Shown here: piece after piece, positions 18,128 to 29,943 of the stretch
Position numbering within the stretch: the first letter of the stretch is position 1
How the letters are laid out: every line of letters begins with the position of its first letter
Source of the DNA: Mesorhizobium sp. M1B.F.Ca.ET.045.04.1.1
Lineage (GTDB): Bacteria > Pseudomonadota > Alphaproteobacteria > Rhizobiales > Rhizobiaceae
DNA: 64,000 bases
Assembly: GCF_003952465.1 (NCBI RefSeq)
Contig: NZ_CP034448.1
Location: 248,001 to 312,000 of the forward strand
Reading direction: 5' to 3'
The notes under the pieces: model-generated
The model's database searches: none
Told to the model about the DNA's origin: nothing
The model's input: the letters and a program-made list of their open reading frames with translations, nothing else
Position numbers and translations under genes: made by a program

Positions 18128-20565
18128 CCTTACCCAGCCATGCCGGGATCGTCGTCATCGGCGGCGGCATCATCGGCTGCTCGACCGCCTATCATCTAGC
18201 GCGCGACCACAAGGCCGACGTTGTGCTGCTGGAACAGGGCAAGCTGACCTCGGGCTCGACCTGGCATGCCGCCGGCCTCGTTGGGCAGCTGCGGTCATCG
18301 GCGTCGATCACGCGTGTGCTCAAATATTCGGTCGAGCTCTACAAGGGGCTGGAAGCAGAGACCGGGCTGGCGACCGGCTGGAAGATGACGGGGTGTCTCA
18401 GGCTCGCCACCAACGCCGACCGCTGGACCGAGTTCAAGCGGCTGGCGACGACGGCCAAGAGCTTCGGCATGGAGATGCAGCTCCTGTCGCCGGCCGAGGT
18501 GAAGCGGATGTGGCCGCTGATGGAAACCGGCGACCTCGTCGGCGCCTCCTGGCTGCCGACCGACGGCCAGGCAAGCCCCTCCGACATCACGCAATCGCTC
18601 GCCAAGGGCGCGCGCATGCATGGCGCCAGGCTCTACGAGGACGTGCGCGTCACCGGCTTCGAGATGAAGGACGGCCGCATCACCGCGGTGAAGACCGAGA
18701 AGGGCGACATCGCCTGCGAGAAAGTGGTGAACTGCGCCGGACAATGGGCGCGCCAGGTCGGCGCCATGGCCGGCATCAACGTGCCGCTGCAGCCGGTCAA
18801 GCATCAGTACATCATCACCGAGAGGATTGAGGGGCTCGCCAACGACGCGCCGACGATCCGCGACCCGGACCGCCGCACCTATTTCAAGGAAGAGGTCGGC
18901 GGGCTGGTGATGGGCGGCTATGAGCCGAACCCGCAGGCTTGGACGACCGGCGATGTCCCTAGTGATTGGGAGTTCCGGCTGTTCGACGACGACTACGATC
19001 ACTTCGAGCAGCATATGCACCAGGCGATCGAGCGAGTGCCGGCACTGGCCAACGCCGGCGTCAAGCAAATGATCAACGGGCCGGAGAGCTTCACGCCGGA
19101 CGGCAATTTCATCCTCGGCGTCGCGCCCGAATGCGCCAACATGTTCGTCGGCGCCGGCTTCAACGCCTTCGGCATCGCGTCCGGCGGCGGCGCCGGCTGG
19201 GTGCTGGCGCAGTGGGTGGTCGACGGCGAGGCGCCGCTCGACCTCTGGGTGGTCGACATCAGGCGCTTTTCCAATCTGCACCGTGACCGCGACTGGGTCC
19301 GCGACCGCACGCTCGAAGCCTATGGCAAGCACTACACGATCGGCTTCCCGCATGAGGAATATCTGTCCGGCCGCCCACGTATCGTCTCGCCGCTCTATCA
19401 GCGGCTGAAGACGCACCGCGCCGTGTTCGGCTCCAAGCTCGGCTGGGAACGGCCGAATTGGTTCGCGCCGGATGACACAGCGCCTGAGGACATCTATTCG
19501 ATGGGGCGGCAGAACTGGTTTGGACCGGTCGGCGACGAGCACCGGCATGTGCGCGAAAAAGTCGGCATATTCGACCAGTCCTCATTCGCCAAATTCGAGA
19601 TGACCGGCACTGATGCGCTGAAGGCGCTCGACTGGATCTGCGCCAACGACATCAACAAGCCGGTCGGACGACTGACCTACACGCAGCTTCTCAACACGCG
19701 CGGCGGCATAGAGGCGGACCTTACCGTGTCGAGGCTCGGCGAGGACCGGTTCTACGTCGTCACCGGGACGGGCTTCCGAACCCATGATCTGTCGTGGATC
19801 GGCGACCATATCGGCCAAGGACTCGACACCCGGCTGAAAGATGTCACCGAGGATTTCGGCACGCTGTCGCTGATGGGGCCACGCGCCCGCGACGTGCTGG
19901 CGGCGGTGACGGACGCCGATGTCTCCAACGTCGCCTTCCCTTTCGGCCACGCGCGCGAGATTGGAATTGCCGGCCACATCGTGCGGGCGCTGCGCGTGAC
20001 CTATGTCGGCGAGCTCGGCTGGGAGCTGCATGTGCCGATCGCCGCTACCGGCGAGATCTTCGACGCGCTGATGGCGGCAGGAGAAAAATATGCCATCCGT
20101 CCCGTCGGCTACCGGGCCTTGGAGTCGCTTCGGCTGGAAAAGGGCTACCGCGCCTGGGGATCGGACATCACGCCGAACGACACGCCGCAGGAAGCGGGCC
20201 TCGGCTGGGCGGTGAAGCTCAGGAAGAACACAGACTTCGTCGGACGACGTGCGCTGGAGAAGCTGGCGGGCAAGCCGCAGACAAAACAGTTTGCCGGCTT
20301 CACGGTGAACGACCCGGAAATCGTGCTGGTCGGGCGCGAGACGATCCTGCGCAACGGCGAGCCGGTCGGCTATCTCACCAGCGGCGGCTACGGCTACACG
20401 GTGGCCAAGAACATCGGCTACGGCTATGTGCGCAATGCCGACGGCATCAGCGACGACTTTCTCGCCTCGGGCGACTACGAGCTGGTGGTGGCGATGGAGC
20501 GCACGCCGGCAAAAATCCATCTCGAGCCGATGTATGATCCGCTAGGAGAAAAGATCAAAGCGTAA
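18124..20565 (+). CDS. Dimethylglycine/sarcosine dehydrogenase-like flavoprotein (DAO plus GcvT domains)
   Basis: The 813-aa protein has an N-terminal FAD-binding DAO domain (VVIGGGIIGCSTAYHLA at residues 8-24, followed by LTSGSTWHAAGLVGQLR where the flavin is usually attached through His), a middle FAO domain, and a C-terminal GcvT-like folate-binding half (from about residue 440, with GELGWELHVP). Such enzymes oxidatively demethylate N-methyl glycines and pass the methyl carbon to tetrahydrofolate. The ATG at 18124 overlaps the kinase stop. An open frame extends upstream in the same phase but covers the kinase gene, so it is not the start. The exact N-methyl substrate is not readable. Confidence 0.88.
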   Translation: MTLPSHAGIVVIGGGIIGCSTAYHLARDHKADVVLLEQGKLTSGSTWHAAGLVGQLRSSASITRVLKYSVELYKGLEAETGLATGWKMTGCLRLATNADRWTEFKRLATTAKSFGMEMQLLSPAEVKRMWPLMETGDLVGASWLPTDGQASPSDITQSLAKGARMHGARLYEDVRVTGFEMKDGRITAVKTEKGDIACEKVVNCAGQWARQVGAMAGINVPLQPVKHQYIITERIEGLANDAPTIRDPDRRTYFKEEVGGLVMGGYEPNPQAWTTGDVPSDWEFRLFDDDYDHFEQHMHQAIERVPALANAGVKQMINGPESFTPDGNFILGVAPECANMFVGAGFNAFGIASGGGAGWVLAQWVVDGEAPLDLWVVDIRRFSNLHRDRDWVRDRTLEAYGKHYTIGFPHEEYLSGRPRIVSPLYQRLKTHRAVFGSKLGWERPNWFAPDDTAPEDIYSMGRQNWFGPVGDEHRHVREKVGIFDQSSFAKFEMTGTDALKALDWICANDINKPVGRLTYTQLLNTRGGIEADLTVSRLGEDRFYVVTGTGFRTHDLSWIGDHIGQGLDTRLKDVTEDFGTLSLMGPRARDVLAAVTDADVSNVAFPFGHAREIGIAGHIVRALRVTYVGELGWELHVPIAATGEIFDALMAAGEKYAIRPVGYRALESLRLEKGYRAWGSDITPNDTPQEAGLGWAVKLRKNTDFVGRRALEKLAGKPQTKQFAGFTVNDPEIVLVGRETILRNGEPVGYLTSGGYGYTVAKNIGYGYVRNADGISDDFLASGDYELVVAMERTPAKIHLEPMYDPLGEKIKA

Positions 20566-20625
20566 CGTCTCCGCTCCGCTTACCTCGGTTCAATGCGGAG
20601 AAACAGACCTCCGAGCGTCGCGCTG

Positions 20626-20802
20626 CCCCTCATCTGGCTGCCGCCATCTTCTCCCCGTTAGAACGGGGAGAAGGACGCTGTCATCGGCGGTTTCGCCAAT
20701 CGCCACTCGTTGCAGAAAAGAGCGCCGAGGCTGCGGCCAGCCACCTTCTCCCCGTCACTATACGGGGAGAAGGTGCCGGCAGGCGGATGAGGGGCAGCGC
20801 TG
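20626..20802. repeat. REP-like palindromic repeats between convergent genes
   Basis: Two facing copies (CCCCTCATCTGGCTGCC...CTTCTCCCCGTT and its complement ending GGCAGGCGGATGAGGGGCAGCGCTG) occupy the gap between the flavoprotein gene and the convergent methyltransferase gene. Between them is GGTTTCGCCAATCGCCACTCG. The rest of the 325-base gap shows nothing recognisable. Confidence 0.75.
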
Positions 20803-20890
20803 AGTTCGGCAATATTGTCGCGACGCCGCAACACGATTGGGGCGCGGCCATGTGGACTAACGACTCGAATCACAAGCGTTAGCGCTGGGC

Positions 20891-21523
20891 TCAGCGGACG
20901 CGCAGCACCAGACCTCGGCTCGGCACCGTGTCGCCTTCGCCAGGCATCGAAGCGTAAGGGCGAGTTTCCTCAATGCGGGTTATAGTGCCCTGCGCTTCCA
21001 GCGCGGCAATCCGTTCGGCAAAGCCGGCCTGCCAGAGCGTGTTCTTGACCGTCAGCACGATGATGCCGCCTGGACGGCAGATGCGGATCAGTTCGTCCAG
21101 GCCTTCGATCCCGACATGGCCCGAGGTGAAGACGCCGGCCGAGACGATGCCCGCATAGGCGCCGTCGGCGAAGGGCAAAGCACCACCCAGCGCAAGGCGA
21201 TGCAGCGCCGTATAGACGCCCTTCGCCGCTGCCTTGTCCAGCATGCCTTGCGAGATGTCGAGCGCCTCGACTTGTGGGTAGCCGGTGATGGTGAGCCACT
21301 CGCCGATCAGGCCGGTGCCGGCGCCGGCGTCGAGCAAGGGTTCGGCGCCGCGCGGCAGATGGCGGGCAAGCAGCGCCAGGCAGATCGTCGGGTGGCGATA
21401 GCCGGCGGCCGACATGTCGGCGTCATAGGTCTCGGACCAGCTGTCGTAGATCGCCGCCACTTCATCGGGCCGTGTTGCGGCGTAAGCGGCGCCCAGCGCG
21501 CTGTTGTGCTTGCCGTCCTTCAT
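20891..21523 (-). CDS. Class I SAM-dependent methyltransferase
   Basis: The 210-aa protein has the Rossmann-type methyltransferase motifs: LLDAGAGTGLIGE (motif I, from residue 63), VEALDISQGML (motif II), ALPFADGAYAGIVSAG and GGIIVLTVKN. The N terminus (YDSWSETYDADM) resembles the METTL27-like group. The methyl acceptor is unknown. It is convergent with the flavoprotein gene and divergent from the second kinase gene. Confidence 0.85.
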   Translation of the reverse strand: MKDGKHNSALGAAYAATRPDEVAAIYDSWSETYDADMSAAGYRHPTICLALLARHLPRGAEPLLDAGAGTGLIGEWLTITGYPQVEALDISQGMLDKAAAKGVYTALHRLALGGALPFADGAYAGIVSAGVFTSGHVGIEGLDELIRICRPGGIIVLTVKNTLWQAGFAERIAALEAQGTITRIEETRPYASMPGEGDTVPSRGLVLRVR

Positions 21524-21624
21524 TGCCGCTCCCGCCGCCGAATCTTATTCATCGAATGATAGCCAAGCGGCGAAAACTGTGGAACCGTCCCGCCATAAAC
21601 ATGACGTGAAGGTTAAAAAGGGGG

Positions 21625-22527
21625 ATGACGATGGACGAGGCGCGCGCGGCGCTGGCCGCAATCCCGGTGCTTGCCGGCTACAACGGTCCGCTCGAGCGTC
21701 TGGGTGGGCTCACCAACCGCGTCTACCGGGCCGGCGACGTCTGTCTGCGCATTCCCGGCAAGGGCACGGAGGAATATATCAACCGCGCCAACGAGGCGGT
21801 GGCGGCGCGGGAGGCGGCCAAGGCCGGCGTCAGCCCGGAGGTGCTCTTTTCCGATCCGGCGTCGGGCGTAATGGCGACGCGCTTCATCGCCGGCGCTGAA
21901 ACAATGTCGCCGGAAAAATTCAAGGCGAGGCCGGGCAGCGCGGCCCGCGCGGGCGAGGCCTTCCGCAAGCTGCATATGTCGGGCGCGGTCTTCCCGTTTC
22001 GTTTCGAGCTGTTTGCGATGATCGACGACTATCTGAAGGTGCTGTCGACCAAGGATGTGGCGCTGCCTCCCGGCTATCACGACGTGGTGCGCGAGGCCGG
22101 CATTGTGCGCGAGGCGCTTGCCGCCCATCCCATCCAACTCGCCGCCTGCCACTGCGATCCGCTCTGCGAAAACTTCCTCGATACGGGCGAGCGGATGTGG
22201 ATCGTCGACTGGGAATATTCAGGCATGAACGATCCGCTTTGGGATCTCGGCGACCTCTCCGTCGAAGGCAAGTTCGACGCCGGCCAGGACGAGGAGCTGA
22301 TGCGCGCCTATTTCGGCGGCGAAGCGAGGCCAGCCGAGCGCGGCCGCGTCGTCATCCACAAGGCGATGTGCGACCTCTTATGGACACTGTGGGGGCTGAT
22401 CCAGCTCGCCAACAACAATCCGGTCGACGATTTCCGCGCCTATGCCGACGGGCGCTTCGCCCGCTGCAAGGCGCTGATGGAGACGGCCGAATTTTCACGG
22501 CATCTGGCGGCCGTGCGGGCCGGCTGA
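21625..22527 (+). CDS. Second choline/thiamine-kinase-like phosphotransferase
   Basis: This 300-aa APH-fold protein has GGLTNRVYRAG, the catalytic loop CHCDPLCENFL and the metal-binding WIVDWEYSGMND. The latter two fit choline kinase/LicA or thiamine kinase-type proteins. It differs markedly from the kinase 4 kb upstream, so it is not a recent duplicate. A run of G (AAAAAGGGGG) precedes the start; ATG at 21625 or ATG at 21631 could be used. The EamA transporter gene is convergent just downstream, with a 11-base gap. Confidence 0.85.
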   Translation: MTMDEARAALAAIPVLAGYNGPLERLGGLTNRVYRAGDVCLRIPGKGTEEYINRANEAVAAREAAKAGVSPEVLFSDPASGVMATRFIAGAETMSPEKFKARPGSAARAGEAFRKLHMSGAVFPFRFELFAMIDDYLKVLSTKDVALPPGYHDVVREAGIVREALAAHPIQLAACHCDPLCENFLDTGERMWIVDWEYSGMNDPLWDLGDLSVEGKFDAGQDEELMRAYFGGEARPAERGRVVIHKAMCDLLWTLWGLIQLANNNPVDDFRAYADGRFARCKALMETAEFSRHLAAVRAG

Positions 22528-22538
22528 GTTCTGAAAAC

Positions 22539-23459
22539 CTAATTGACGCCCTTCGGCACGTTTTCCGGCGGCACGACGGTCTCGACCACCTTCTGGCGGT
22601 GGAAGATGAAGATGCCGGCCAGCACGACGATGGCGGAGCCGGCCAGGATGCGCGTGCTCGGCACGTCGCCGAAGAAGACCAAACCAAAGACGATTGCCCA
22701 CAGAAGCAGGCTGTAATGCAGCGGCGCCAGCGTCGAGGCGGGCGCCAGCTTCAACGCCCGGGTGATCATCAGATGGGCGGCACAGGAGACAACGCCGAGG
22801 AGGAGCATGGCGCCGAAATCGAGCGCGGTTGGGGTCCGCCAGGCGCCGATGGTGAGAACGCCGCCGACAATCAGCGTGCCGATTGTCTGCCAGGTGACCA
22901 GTGTCGTGTCGCTCGTTCCACGCAAACGCCGGCCGAGGATGATGGCGAAGCCAAAGGCGACGCTGCCGATGAGCGCATAGGTCGACGCCAGCGAGAACGC
23001 CGCCGACGAGGGTTTAAGGATGATCAGCACGCCGCAGAAGCCAACCAGGATCGCCAGCCAGCGCCGCCAGCCGACCTTCTCGCCAAGCAAGAGATGCGAG
23101 AGCGCCGCGACATAGATCGGCCCGGCCATGTAGAAGCTCATCACGTCGGCGAGCGGCAGATAGACGACGGCGGCATAGAAGAGCCCGGTGTCGAGCGTGG
23201 TCGCCACGACGCGGAGGAACTGCAGTATCGGCCGCTCCATCTGGAACAGCTTGCCCGCGCCCTGGTTGGCGATCATCGGGCCGAGCACGAAGAAGGCGCC
23301 GATCGAACGGATCAGCACCACCTGACCGACGGAGAAGGAGGCGACCAGCCATTTGCCCATTGCGTCGTTCAGCGCGAACATGAAGTCGCCGGCCAGCATC
23401 AAAAGGATGCCGGCGAGCAGAACGTTCCTGATCGTGAAATTGCGGGCAAGAGGAGCCAT
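22539..23459 (-). CDS. DMT-family (EamA) transporter
   Basis: This 306-aa inner-membrane protein has about ten hydrophobic segments in two EamA halves; the first half has LMLAGDFMFALNDAMGKWLV and the second FGFAIILGRRL. Members export amino acids, nucleosides or other metabolites. The substrate cannot be read here. It sits between the second kinase and the deaminase-like gene. Confidence 0.88.
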   Translation of the reverse strand: MAPLARNFTIRNVLLAGILLMLAGDFMFALNDAMGKWLVASFSVGQVVLIRSIGAFFVLGPMIANQGAGKLFQMERPILQFLRVVATTLDTGLFYAAVVYLPLADVMSFYMAGPIYVAALSHLLLGEKVGWRRWLAILVGFCGVLIILKPSSAAFSLASTYALIGSVAFGFAIILGRRLRGTSDTTLVTWQTIGTLIVGGVLTIGAWRTPTALDFGAMLLLGVVSCAAHLMITRALKLAPASTLAPLHYSLLLWAIVFGLVFFGDVPSTRILAGSAIVVLAGIFIFHRQKVVETVVPPENVPKGVN

Positions 23460-23550
23460 GCCGGCTCCCTAGCCGCAAGCCGCCGCTTTGACGAGGGAAA
23501 TTCGTAAGACCAGCGGCTGAAATCGAGGTTGGCCGAAGCTCCGGAACTTC

Positions 23551-23738
23551 GTCATCCACGGGCGGAGCGGGAGCGAAGCGGACGCGCAGACCCGAGGATC
23601 CATTCCGTGACCTCGCGCGAAGGGCGGAGGCGGCGCAGGACAGAGATCGTTCTACACCGCAGCGACGCTTAGAGGTAACGGCATGGATTCTATGGTCTGC
23701 GCCGCGTCGCTTCGCTCCTTGCTCCGCCATAGAATGAC
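23551..23738. repeat. MITE-like palindromic element, copy 1
   Basis: A segment of about 190 bases begins GTCATCCACGGGCGGAGCGGGAGCG-like and ends with the inverted partner CGCTTCGCTCC...GCTCCGCCATAGAATGAC. The inner parts of the arms carry GGATCCATTCCGTGACC and ACGGCATGGATTC. A second copy is at 57970-58147. It contains no gene and lies in the 357-base gap upstream of the EamA gene; the rest of that gap shows nothing else. Confidence 0.75.
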
Positions 23739-23816
23739 GAAGTCACGAGCGTTCCGGCCAATCGCGAACCGTTCGTGATGCTTTGCCCCAAACCAAGCAG
23801 ATCGCTGTACAGAGAC

Positions 23817-25097
23817 CTACGACGTCTTATGCCGTCGGTTCACCTGCTCCGGCCGACCGGCGATCGACAGCTTGGTCTCCCGCTTCTCCCGCTCGGCCAC
23901 CACCCTGCCTCTGGCGACGACGCACAAGCGTTCGGGGCGAAGGCGTACGGCCTCGATCGGATTGCCTGCGTCCAGCACGACGAGGCTCGCCCGCTTGCCG
24001 ACGGCGAGACCGAGATGGTCGAGGCCCATTATGGCGGCGTTGACGTTGGTGACCATGTCGAAGCAGCGCGCCATGTCGGCCGGGCTCGACATCTGGGCGA
24101 CATGCAGGCCCATGAAGGCGACGTCGAGCATGTCGGCGGTGCCCAGCGAATACCAGGGGTCGAGCACGCAATCCTGGCCCCAGCCGACGCGGACACCGAG
24201 CGCCAGCATTTCCTTCACCCGGGTGAGCCCCCGCCGCTTCGGGAAGGTGTCGTGACGGCCCTGCAGCATGATGTTGATCAGCGGATTGGGGATGGCCGAG
24301 ACACCGGCCTCGGCAATCAGCGGCAGGAGCTTCGAGACATAGTAATTATCCATGGAATGCATGGAGGTGAGATGCGAGCCGGCCACCCTGCCCTGCAGGC
24401 CCAACCGCTGCGTTTCATAGGCGAGCTGCTCGATATGGCGCGACAGCGGGTCGTCAGTCTCGTCGCAATGCATGTCGACCATCAGGCCGCGTTTGGCGGC
24501 GATCTCGCAAAGCTCCGTCACCGAGCGCGTGCCGTCGGCCATGGTGCGCTCGAAATGCGGGATGCCGCCGACGATGTCGACGCCGAGATCGAGCGCGCGA
24601 ATGGTGTTTTCGCGCGCCGTCGGCGAGCGATAAAGCCCGTCCTGCGGAAAGGCGACCAGTTGCAGGTCGATATAGGGCGCGACCGTTTTCTTGACGTCGA
24701 GCAGCGCCTCGACTGCCAACAGCCGGTCGTCGCAGACATCGACATGGCTGCGGATGGCAAGCAGGCCCATCGACACTGCCCAGTCGCAATAGGCGAGCGC
24801 GCGATCGCGCACAGCCTCATGCGTCAACAGCGGCTTCAGCTCGCCCCAGAGCGCGATGCCTTCGAGCAGCGTGCCGGAGGCGTTGATGCGCGGAATGCCG
24901 TAGGAGAGCGTGGCGTCCATATGGAAATGCGGATCGACGAAGGGCGGCGAGACGAGATTGCCGCGCGCGTCGACTTCGCTTCGCGCCGAGCCCGGCAGTT
25001 CCGGCTCGATCGCCCGAATGGTCTCGCCGGTGATGCCGATATCGGCAATCCTGCCGTCCGGCAGCGTGCCGCCGCGCACGATGAGGTCGAAATCCAT
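23817..25097 (-). CDS. Cytosine-deaminase-like amidohydrolase
   Basis: This 426-aa metal-dependent hydrolase has the family motifs in order: DPHFHMDAT (metal), HCDETDD, SHLTSMHSMD and GQDCVLDPW with the catalytic Asp. This arrangement is that of the CodA (bacterial cytosine deaminase) group, which also acts on creatinine, isoguanine or related rings. The substrate is therefore uncertain. The N terminus FDLIVRGGTLPDG is standard for the family. It lies with the EamA transporter on the same strand, with a repeat in between. Confidence 0.87.
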   Translation of the reverse strand: MDFDLIVRGGTLPDGRIADIGITGETIRAIEPELPGSARSEVDARGNLVSPPFVDPHFHMDATLSYGIPRINASGTLLEGIALWGELKPLLTHEAVRDRALAYCDWAVSMGLLAIRSHVDVCDDRLLAVEALLDVKKTVAPYIDLQLVAFPQDGLYRSPTARENTIRALDLGVDIVGGIPHFERTMADGTRSVTELCEIAAKRGLMVDMHCDETDDPLSRHIEQLAYETQRLGLQGRVAGSHLTSMHSMDNYYVSKLLPLIAEAGVSAIPNPLINIMLQGRHDTFPKRRGLTRVKEMLALGVRVGWGQDCVLDPWYSLGTADMLDVAFMGLHVAQMSSPADMARCFDMVTNVNAAIMGLDHLGLAVGKRASLVVLDAGNPIEAVRLRPERLCVVARGRVVAEREKRETKLSIAGRPEQVNRRHKTS

Positions 25098-25264
25098 CTG
25101 TCGTCATCCCTCCATAGAATCGGCTGCATCGTGGCCGAAAAGTAATCCGCCGCAGCCGTTTCCTTGTCTTGGCCGCGAAAGGTTTCCTCCGGCGACAACT
25201 CGCTCTATAAGCCGCCTCTCGCCCTCGTGGCGAATCCGAAATTCACAGGCAGGGGATCGGCCGT

Positions 25265-27019
<1,755 letters not shown>

Positions 27020-27027
27020 CTCCGGCG

Positions 27028-27213
27028 CTCCCCTTCTCCCCTTGTGGGAGAAGGTGGATCGGCGCGCAGCGCCGAGACGGATGAGGGGTGTTGGAAGAAA
27101 TGAGGCGTTGAAGAATGGGATGCTTCAAGCGCCGATTTCTTCATCGTAGCGATCCTTCCAACACCCCTCATCCGTCGCCTTCGGCGACACCTTCTCCCAC
27201 AAGGGGAGAAGGG
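27028..27213. repeat. REP-like palindromic repeats between convergent genes
   Basis: Two inverted copies of CCCCTTCTCCCCTTGTGGGAG...GACGGATGAGGGGTGTT fill the gap between the ABC exporter and ilvD, which are convergent. The inner hairpins GGCGCGCAGCGCC and GCCTTCGGCGAC are clear. It may serve as a bidirectional terminator. Confidence 0.8.
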
Positions 27214-27223
27214 GAAGTGCTTC

Positions 27224-29068
27224 CTACTCCGGCACTTTCCTCACAGCCCCCTTGTCGGCGCTGGTGGCGAAGGCGGCATAGGCGCGCAGCGCGGTCGTCA
27301 CCTTGCGCCTGCGCCTTTCCGCCGGCTTCCAGGCGTCCGCGCCTTTCGCCGCCATCGCCTTGCGGCGGGCGTCGAGTTCGGCCTCGCCGACGGCGAGATG
27401 GATCTTGCGGTTCGGAATATCGATCTCGATCGTGTCGCCTTCCTGCACCAGGCCGATCAGCCCGCCCTCGGCGGCCTCCGGTGAGACATGGCCGATCGAC
27501 AGGCCCGACGTGCCGCCGGAGAAGCGGCCGTCGGTGATTAGCGCGCAGGCTTTGCCGAGGCCCTTCGATTTCAGGTAGCTGGTCGGGTAGAGCATTTCCT
27601 GCATGCCTGGCCCGCCACGCGGTCCTTCATAGCGGATGACGACGATGTCGCCCGCCTTGATCTCGTTGCCGAGGATCGCCTTGACGGAAGCGTCCTGGCT
27701 CTCGAAGACGCGGGCCGGGCCGGTGAATTTCAGGATCGACTCGTCGACGCCGGCGGTCTTCACGATGCAGCCGTCGAGCGCCAGATTGCCTTTCAGCACG
27801 GCGAGGCCGCCATCCTTCGAGAACGGCGTCCTTGCCGAGCGGATGACACCCGTCTCGCGGTTCGTGTCGAGCTCGTCCCAGCGGCGGTCCTGGCTGAAGG
27901 CGACCTGCGTCGGCACGCCGCCGGGTGCGGCACGGAAGAACTCGCGCACGTTCTCGGCCGAGGTGCGGGCGATGTCCCAATGGTCGAGCGCCTCGCCGAG
28001 AGTTGCGGTGTGCACCGTCGGCAAATCGCGGTTGATCAGCCCGGCCTCGTCGAGCTGGCCGAGGATCGCCATGATGCCGCCGGCGCGGTGGACGTCCTCC
28101 ATGTGCACGTCGGACTTGGCCGGCGCCACCTTGCAGAGCACCGGCACTTTGCGCGATAGCCGGTCGATGTCTTCCATGGTGAAGTCGACCTCGCCCTCAT
28201 GCGCGGCGGCGAGGATGTGCAGCACCGTGTTGGTCGAGCCGCCCATGGCGATGTCGAGCGCCATCGCGTTCTCGAAGGCGCCCTTGGTAGCGATGCTGCG
28301 CGGCAGCGCGCTGCCGTCCTCCTGCTCGTAGTAGCGCTGCGCCAGATCGACGATCAGATGGCCGGCTTCGACGAACAGGCGCTTGCGGTCGGCATGGGTA
28401 GCCAAAGTCGAGCCGTTGCCGGGCAGCGAAAGACCGAGCGCCTCGGTCAGGCAGTTCATCGAATTGGCGGTGAACATGCCGGAGCACGAGCCACAGGTCG
28501 GGCAGGCCGAGCGCTCGATGACCTTGACGTCCTCGTCGGAGATCTTGTCGTCGGCCGCCGCCACCATAGCGTCGACCAGATCGAGCGCCTGCGCCTTGCC
28601 GGAGAGCACCACCTTGCCCGCTTCCATCGGCCCACCTGACACGAAGACGGTCGGGATGTTGAGGCGCAGCGAGGCCATCAGCATGCCGGGCGTGATCTTG
28701 TCGCAATTCGAAATGCACACCATGGCGTCGGCGCAATGCGCGTTGACCATGTATTCGACGGAGTCGGCGATCAGTTCGCGCGACGGCAGTGAATAGAGCA
28801 TGCCGTCGTGACCCATGGCGATGCCGTCGTCGACTGCGATGGTGTTGAACTCCTTGGCGACGCCGCCGGCCTTCTCGATCTCGCGCGCGACCAATTGGCC
28901 GAGGTCCTTCAGATGCACATGGCCCGGCACGAACTGGGTGAAGGAATTGACCACCGCGATAATCGGCTTGCCGAAATCCGAATCCTTCATGCCGGTGGCG
29001 CGCCACAGGCCGCGGGCGCCGGCCATGTTGCGGCCATGGGTGGTGGTGCGGGAACGATAGGCAGGCAT
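27224..29068 (-). CDS. ilvD: Dihydroxy-acid dehydratase
   Basis: This Fe-S enzyme of branched-chain amino acid and pantothenate synthesis converts 2,3-dihydroxy acids to 2-keto acids. The 614-aa protein carries the cluster cysteines in [11 protein letters not shown] and [14 protein letters not shown], plus the [11 protein letters not shown] motif and the C-terminal [12 protein letters not shown] signature. The ATG at 29068 gives the standard [19 protein letters not shown] start. The gene stands alone; the exporter is convergent and the VOC gene divergent. Confidence 0.97.
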   Translation of the reverse strand: MPAYRSRTTTHGRNMAGARGLWRATGMKDSDFGKPIIAVVNSFTQFVPGHVHLKDLGQLVAREIEKAGGVAKEFNTIAVDDGIAMGHDGMLYSLPSRELIADSVEYMVNAHCADAMVCISNCDKITPGMLMASLRLNIPTVFVSGGPMEAGKVVLSGKAQALDLVDAMVAAADDKISDEDVKVIERSACPTCGSCSGMFTANSMNCLTEALGLSLPGNGSTLATHADRKRLFVEAGHLIVDLAQRYYEQEDGSALPRSIATKGAFENAMALDIAMGGSTNTVLHILAAAHEGEVDFTMEDIDRLSRKVPVLCKVAPAKSDVHMEDVHRAGGIMAILGQLDEAGLINRDLPTVHTATLGEALDHWDIARTSAENVREFFRAAPGGVPTQVAFSQDRRWDELDTNRETGVIRSARTPFSKDGGLAVLKGNLALDGCIVKTAGVDESILKFTGPARVFESQDASVKAILGNEIKAGDIVVIRYEGPRGGPGMQEMLYPTSYLKSKGLGKACALITDGRFSGGTSGLSIGHVSPEAAEGGLIGLVQEGDTIEIDIPNRKIHLAVGEAELDARRKAMAAKGADAWKPAERRRRKVTTALRAYAAFATSADKGAVRKVPE

Positions 29069-29309
29069 CGGATTGTCCTTGCTGGCTGGCCGCGCTGAGC
29101 GTGGCGCGACGGCGCTGTATTTCAGTCGGCAGCGGTTATAGCGGCCAAGGTCCGGCCTTGCCACAGTTTTGCGCTGCACCCCAATTCTTCAGGAAAGTTT
29201 GAAATCGCTGTCGGATCGCGCCTGGCCGGGCCGTCCTTGAGGCAGACGGCACCAAGGCGCCGGCGCCGTTTAAGATGGGACCAAACCGAACAAATCCGAG
29301 GAGCAAGAC

Positions 29310-29780
29310 ATGCAGAAGATCACCACCTTCCTGTGGTTCGACGGCCAGGCCGAGGAGGCCATGAACCACTACGTCTCGATCTTCAAGAATTCGAAGGTGC
29401 TGAGCGTCACGCGCTGGCCCAAGGGCCACGCCCTTGAAGGCCAGGTGCTGGTGGCCTCGTTCGAGCTCGACGGCGTGCAGTTCCAGGCCCTCAACGGCGG
29501 GCCGCAATACAAGTTCACCGAAGCGATCTCGCTGTCGATCGACTGCAAGACGCAGGAAGAGGTGGATCATTTCTGGACCAAGCTCACCGAAGGCGGCGGC
29601 GAACCAGGACGCTGCAGCTGGCTGAAGGACAAGTTCGGCGTTTCCTGGCAGGTCGTGCCGGAGCAACTGCCGAGGCTGCTTCAGGATCCAGACAGGGCGA
29701 AGGCCGGCCGGGTGATGTCGGCGATGATGCAGATGGGCAAGATCGAGATCGACAAGCTGGAGGCGGCGGCCAGGGGGTGA
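29310..29780 (+). CDS. VOC-family protein (PhnB/3-dmu-9_3-mt-like)
   Basis: The 156-aa protein starts QKITTFLWFDGQAEEAMNHYVSIFKNSKV, then FELDGVQFQALNGGPQYKF and CSWLKDKFGVSWQVVP, which is the glyoxalase/VOC fold often named 3-demethylubiquinone-9 3-methyltransferase-like or PhnB-like. Real function is unknown; these are metal-binding fold proteins. GAGGAG lies 8 bases before the ATG. It is divergent from ilvD. Confidence 0.85.
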   Translation: MQKITTFLWFDGQAEEAMNHYVSIFKNSKVLSVTRWPKGHALEGQVLVASFELDGVQFQALNGGPQYKFTEAISLSIDCKTQEEVDHFWTKLTEGGGEPGRCSWLKDKFGVSWQVVPEQLPRLLQDPDRAKAGRVMSAMMQMGKIEIDKLEAAARG

Positions 29781-29787
29781 GCGCCTT

Positions 29788-29932
29788 TCCTTCTCCCCTT
29801 GTGGGAGAAGGTGGATCGGCGCGCAGCGCCGAGACGGATGAGGGGTGCTGGACGGAATGAGAGGCTGGTGTTCCCTGGAACACCCCTCATCCGTCGCCTT
29901 CGGCGACACCTTCTCCCACAAGGGGAGAAGGG
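29788..29932. repeat. REP-like palindromic repeats between convergent genes
   Basis: The pair is nearly the same as the one at 27028-27213: CTTCTCCCCTTGTGGGAGAAGG with GGCGCGCAGCGCC, and the inverted partner with GCCTTCGGCGAC. It separates the VOC gene from convergent prfC. Confidence 0.8.
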
Positions 29933-29943
29933 AGCGCCGTGCC

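Noticed and set aside
27028..29932. CRISPR-like impression from repeated palindromes
   Set aside because: Copies are paired inverted elements between genes, with no regular repeat-spacer spacing and no cas genes.
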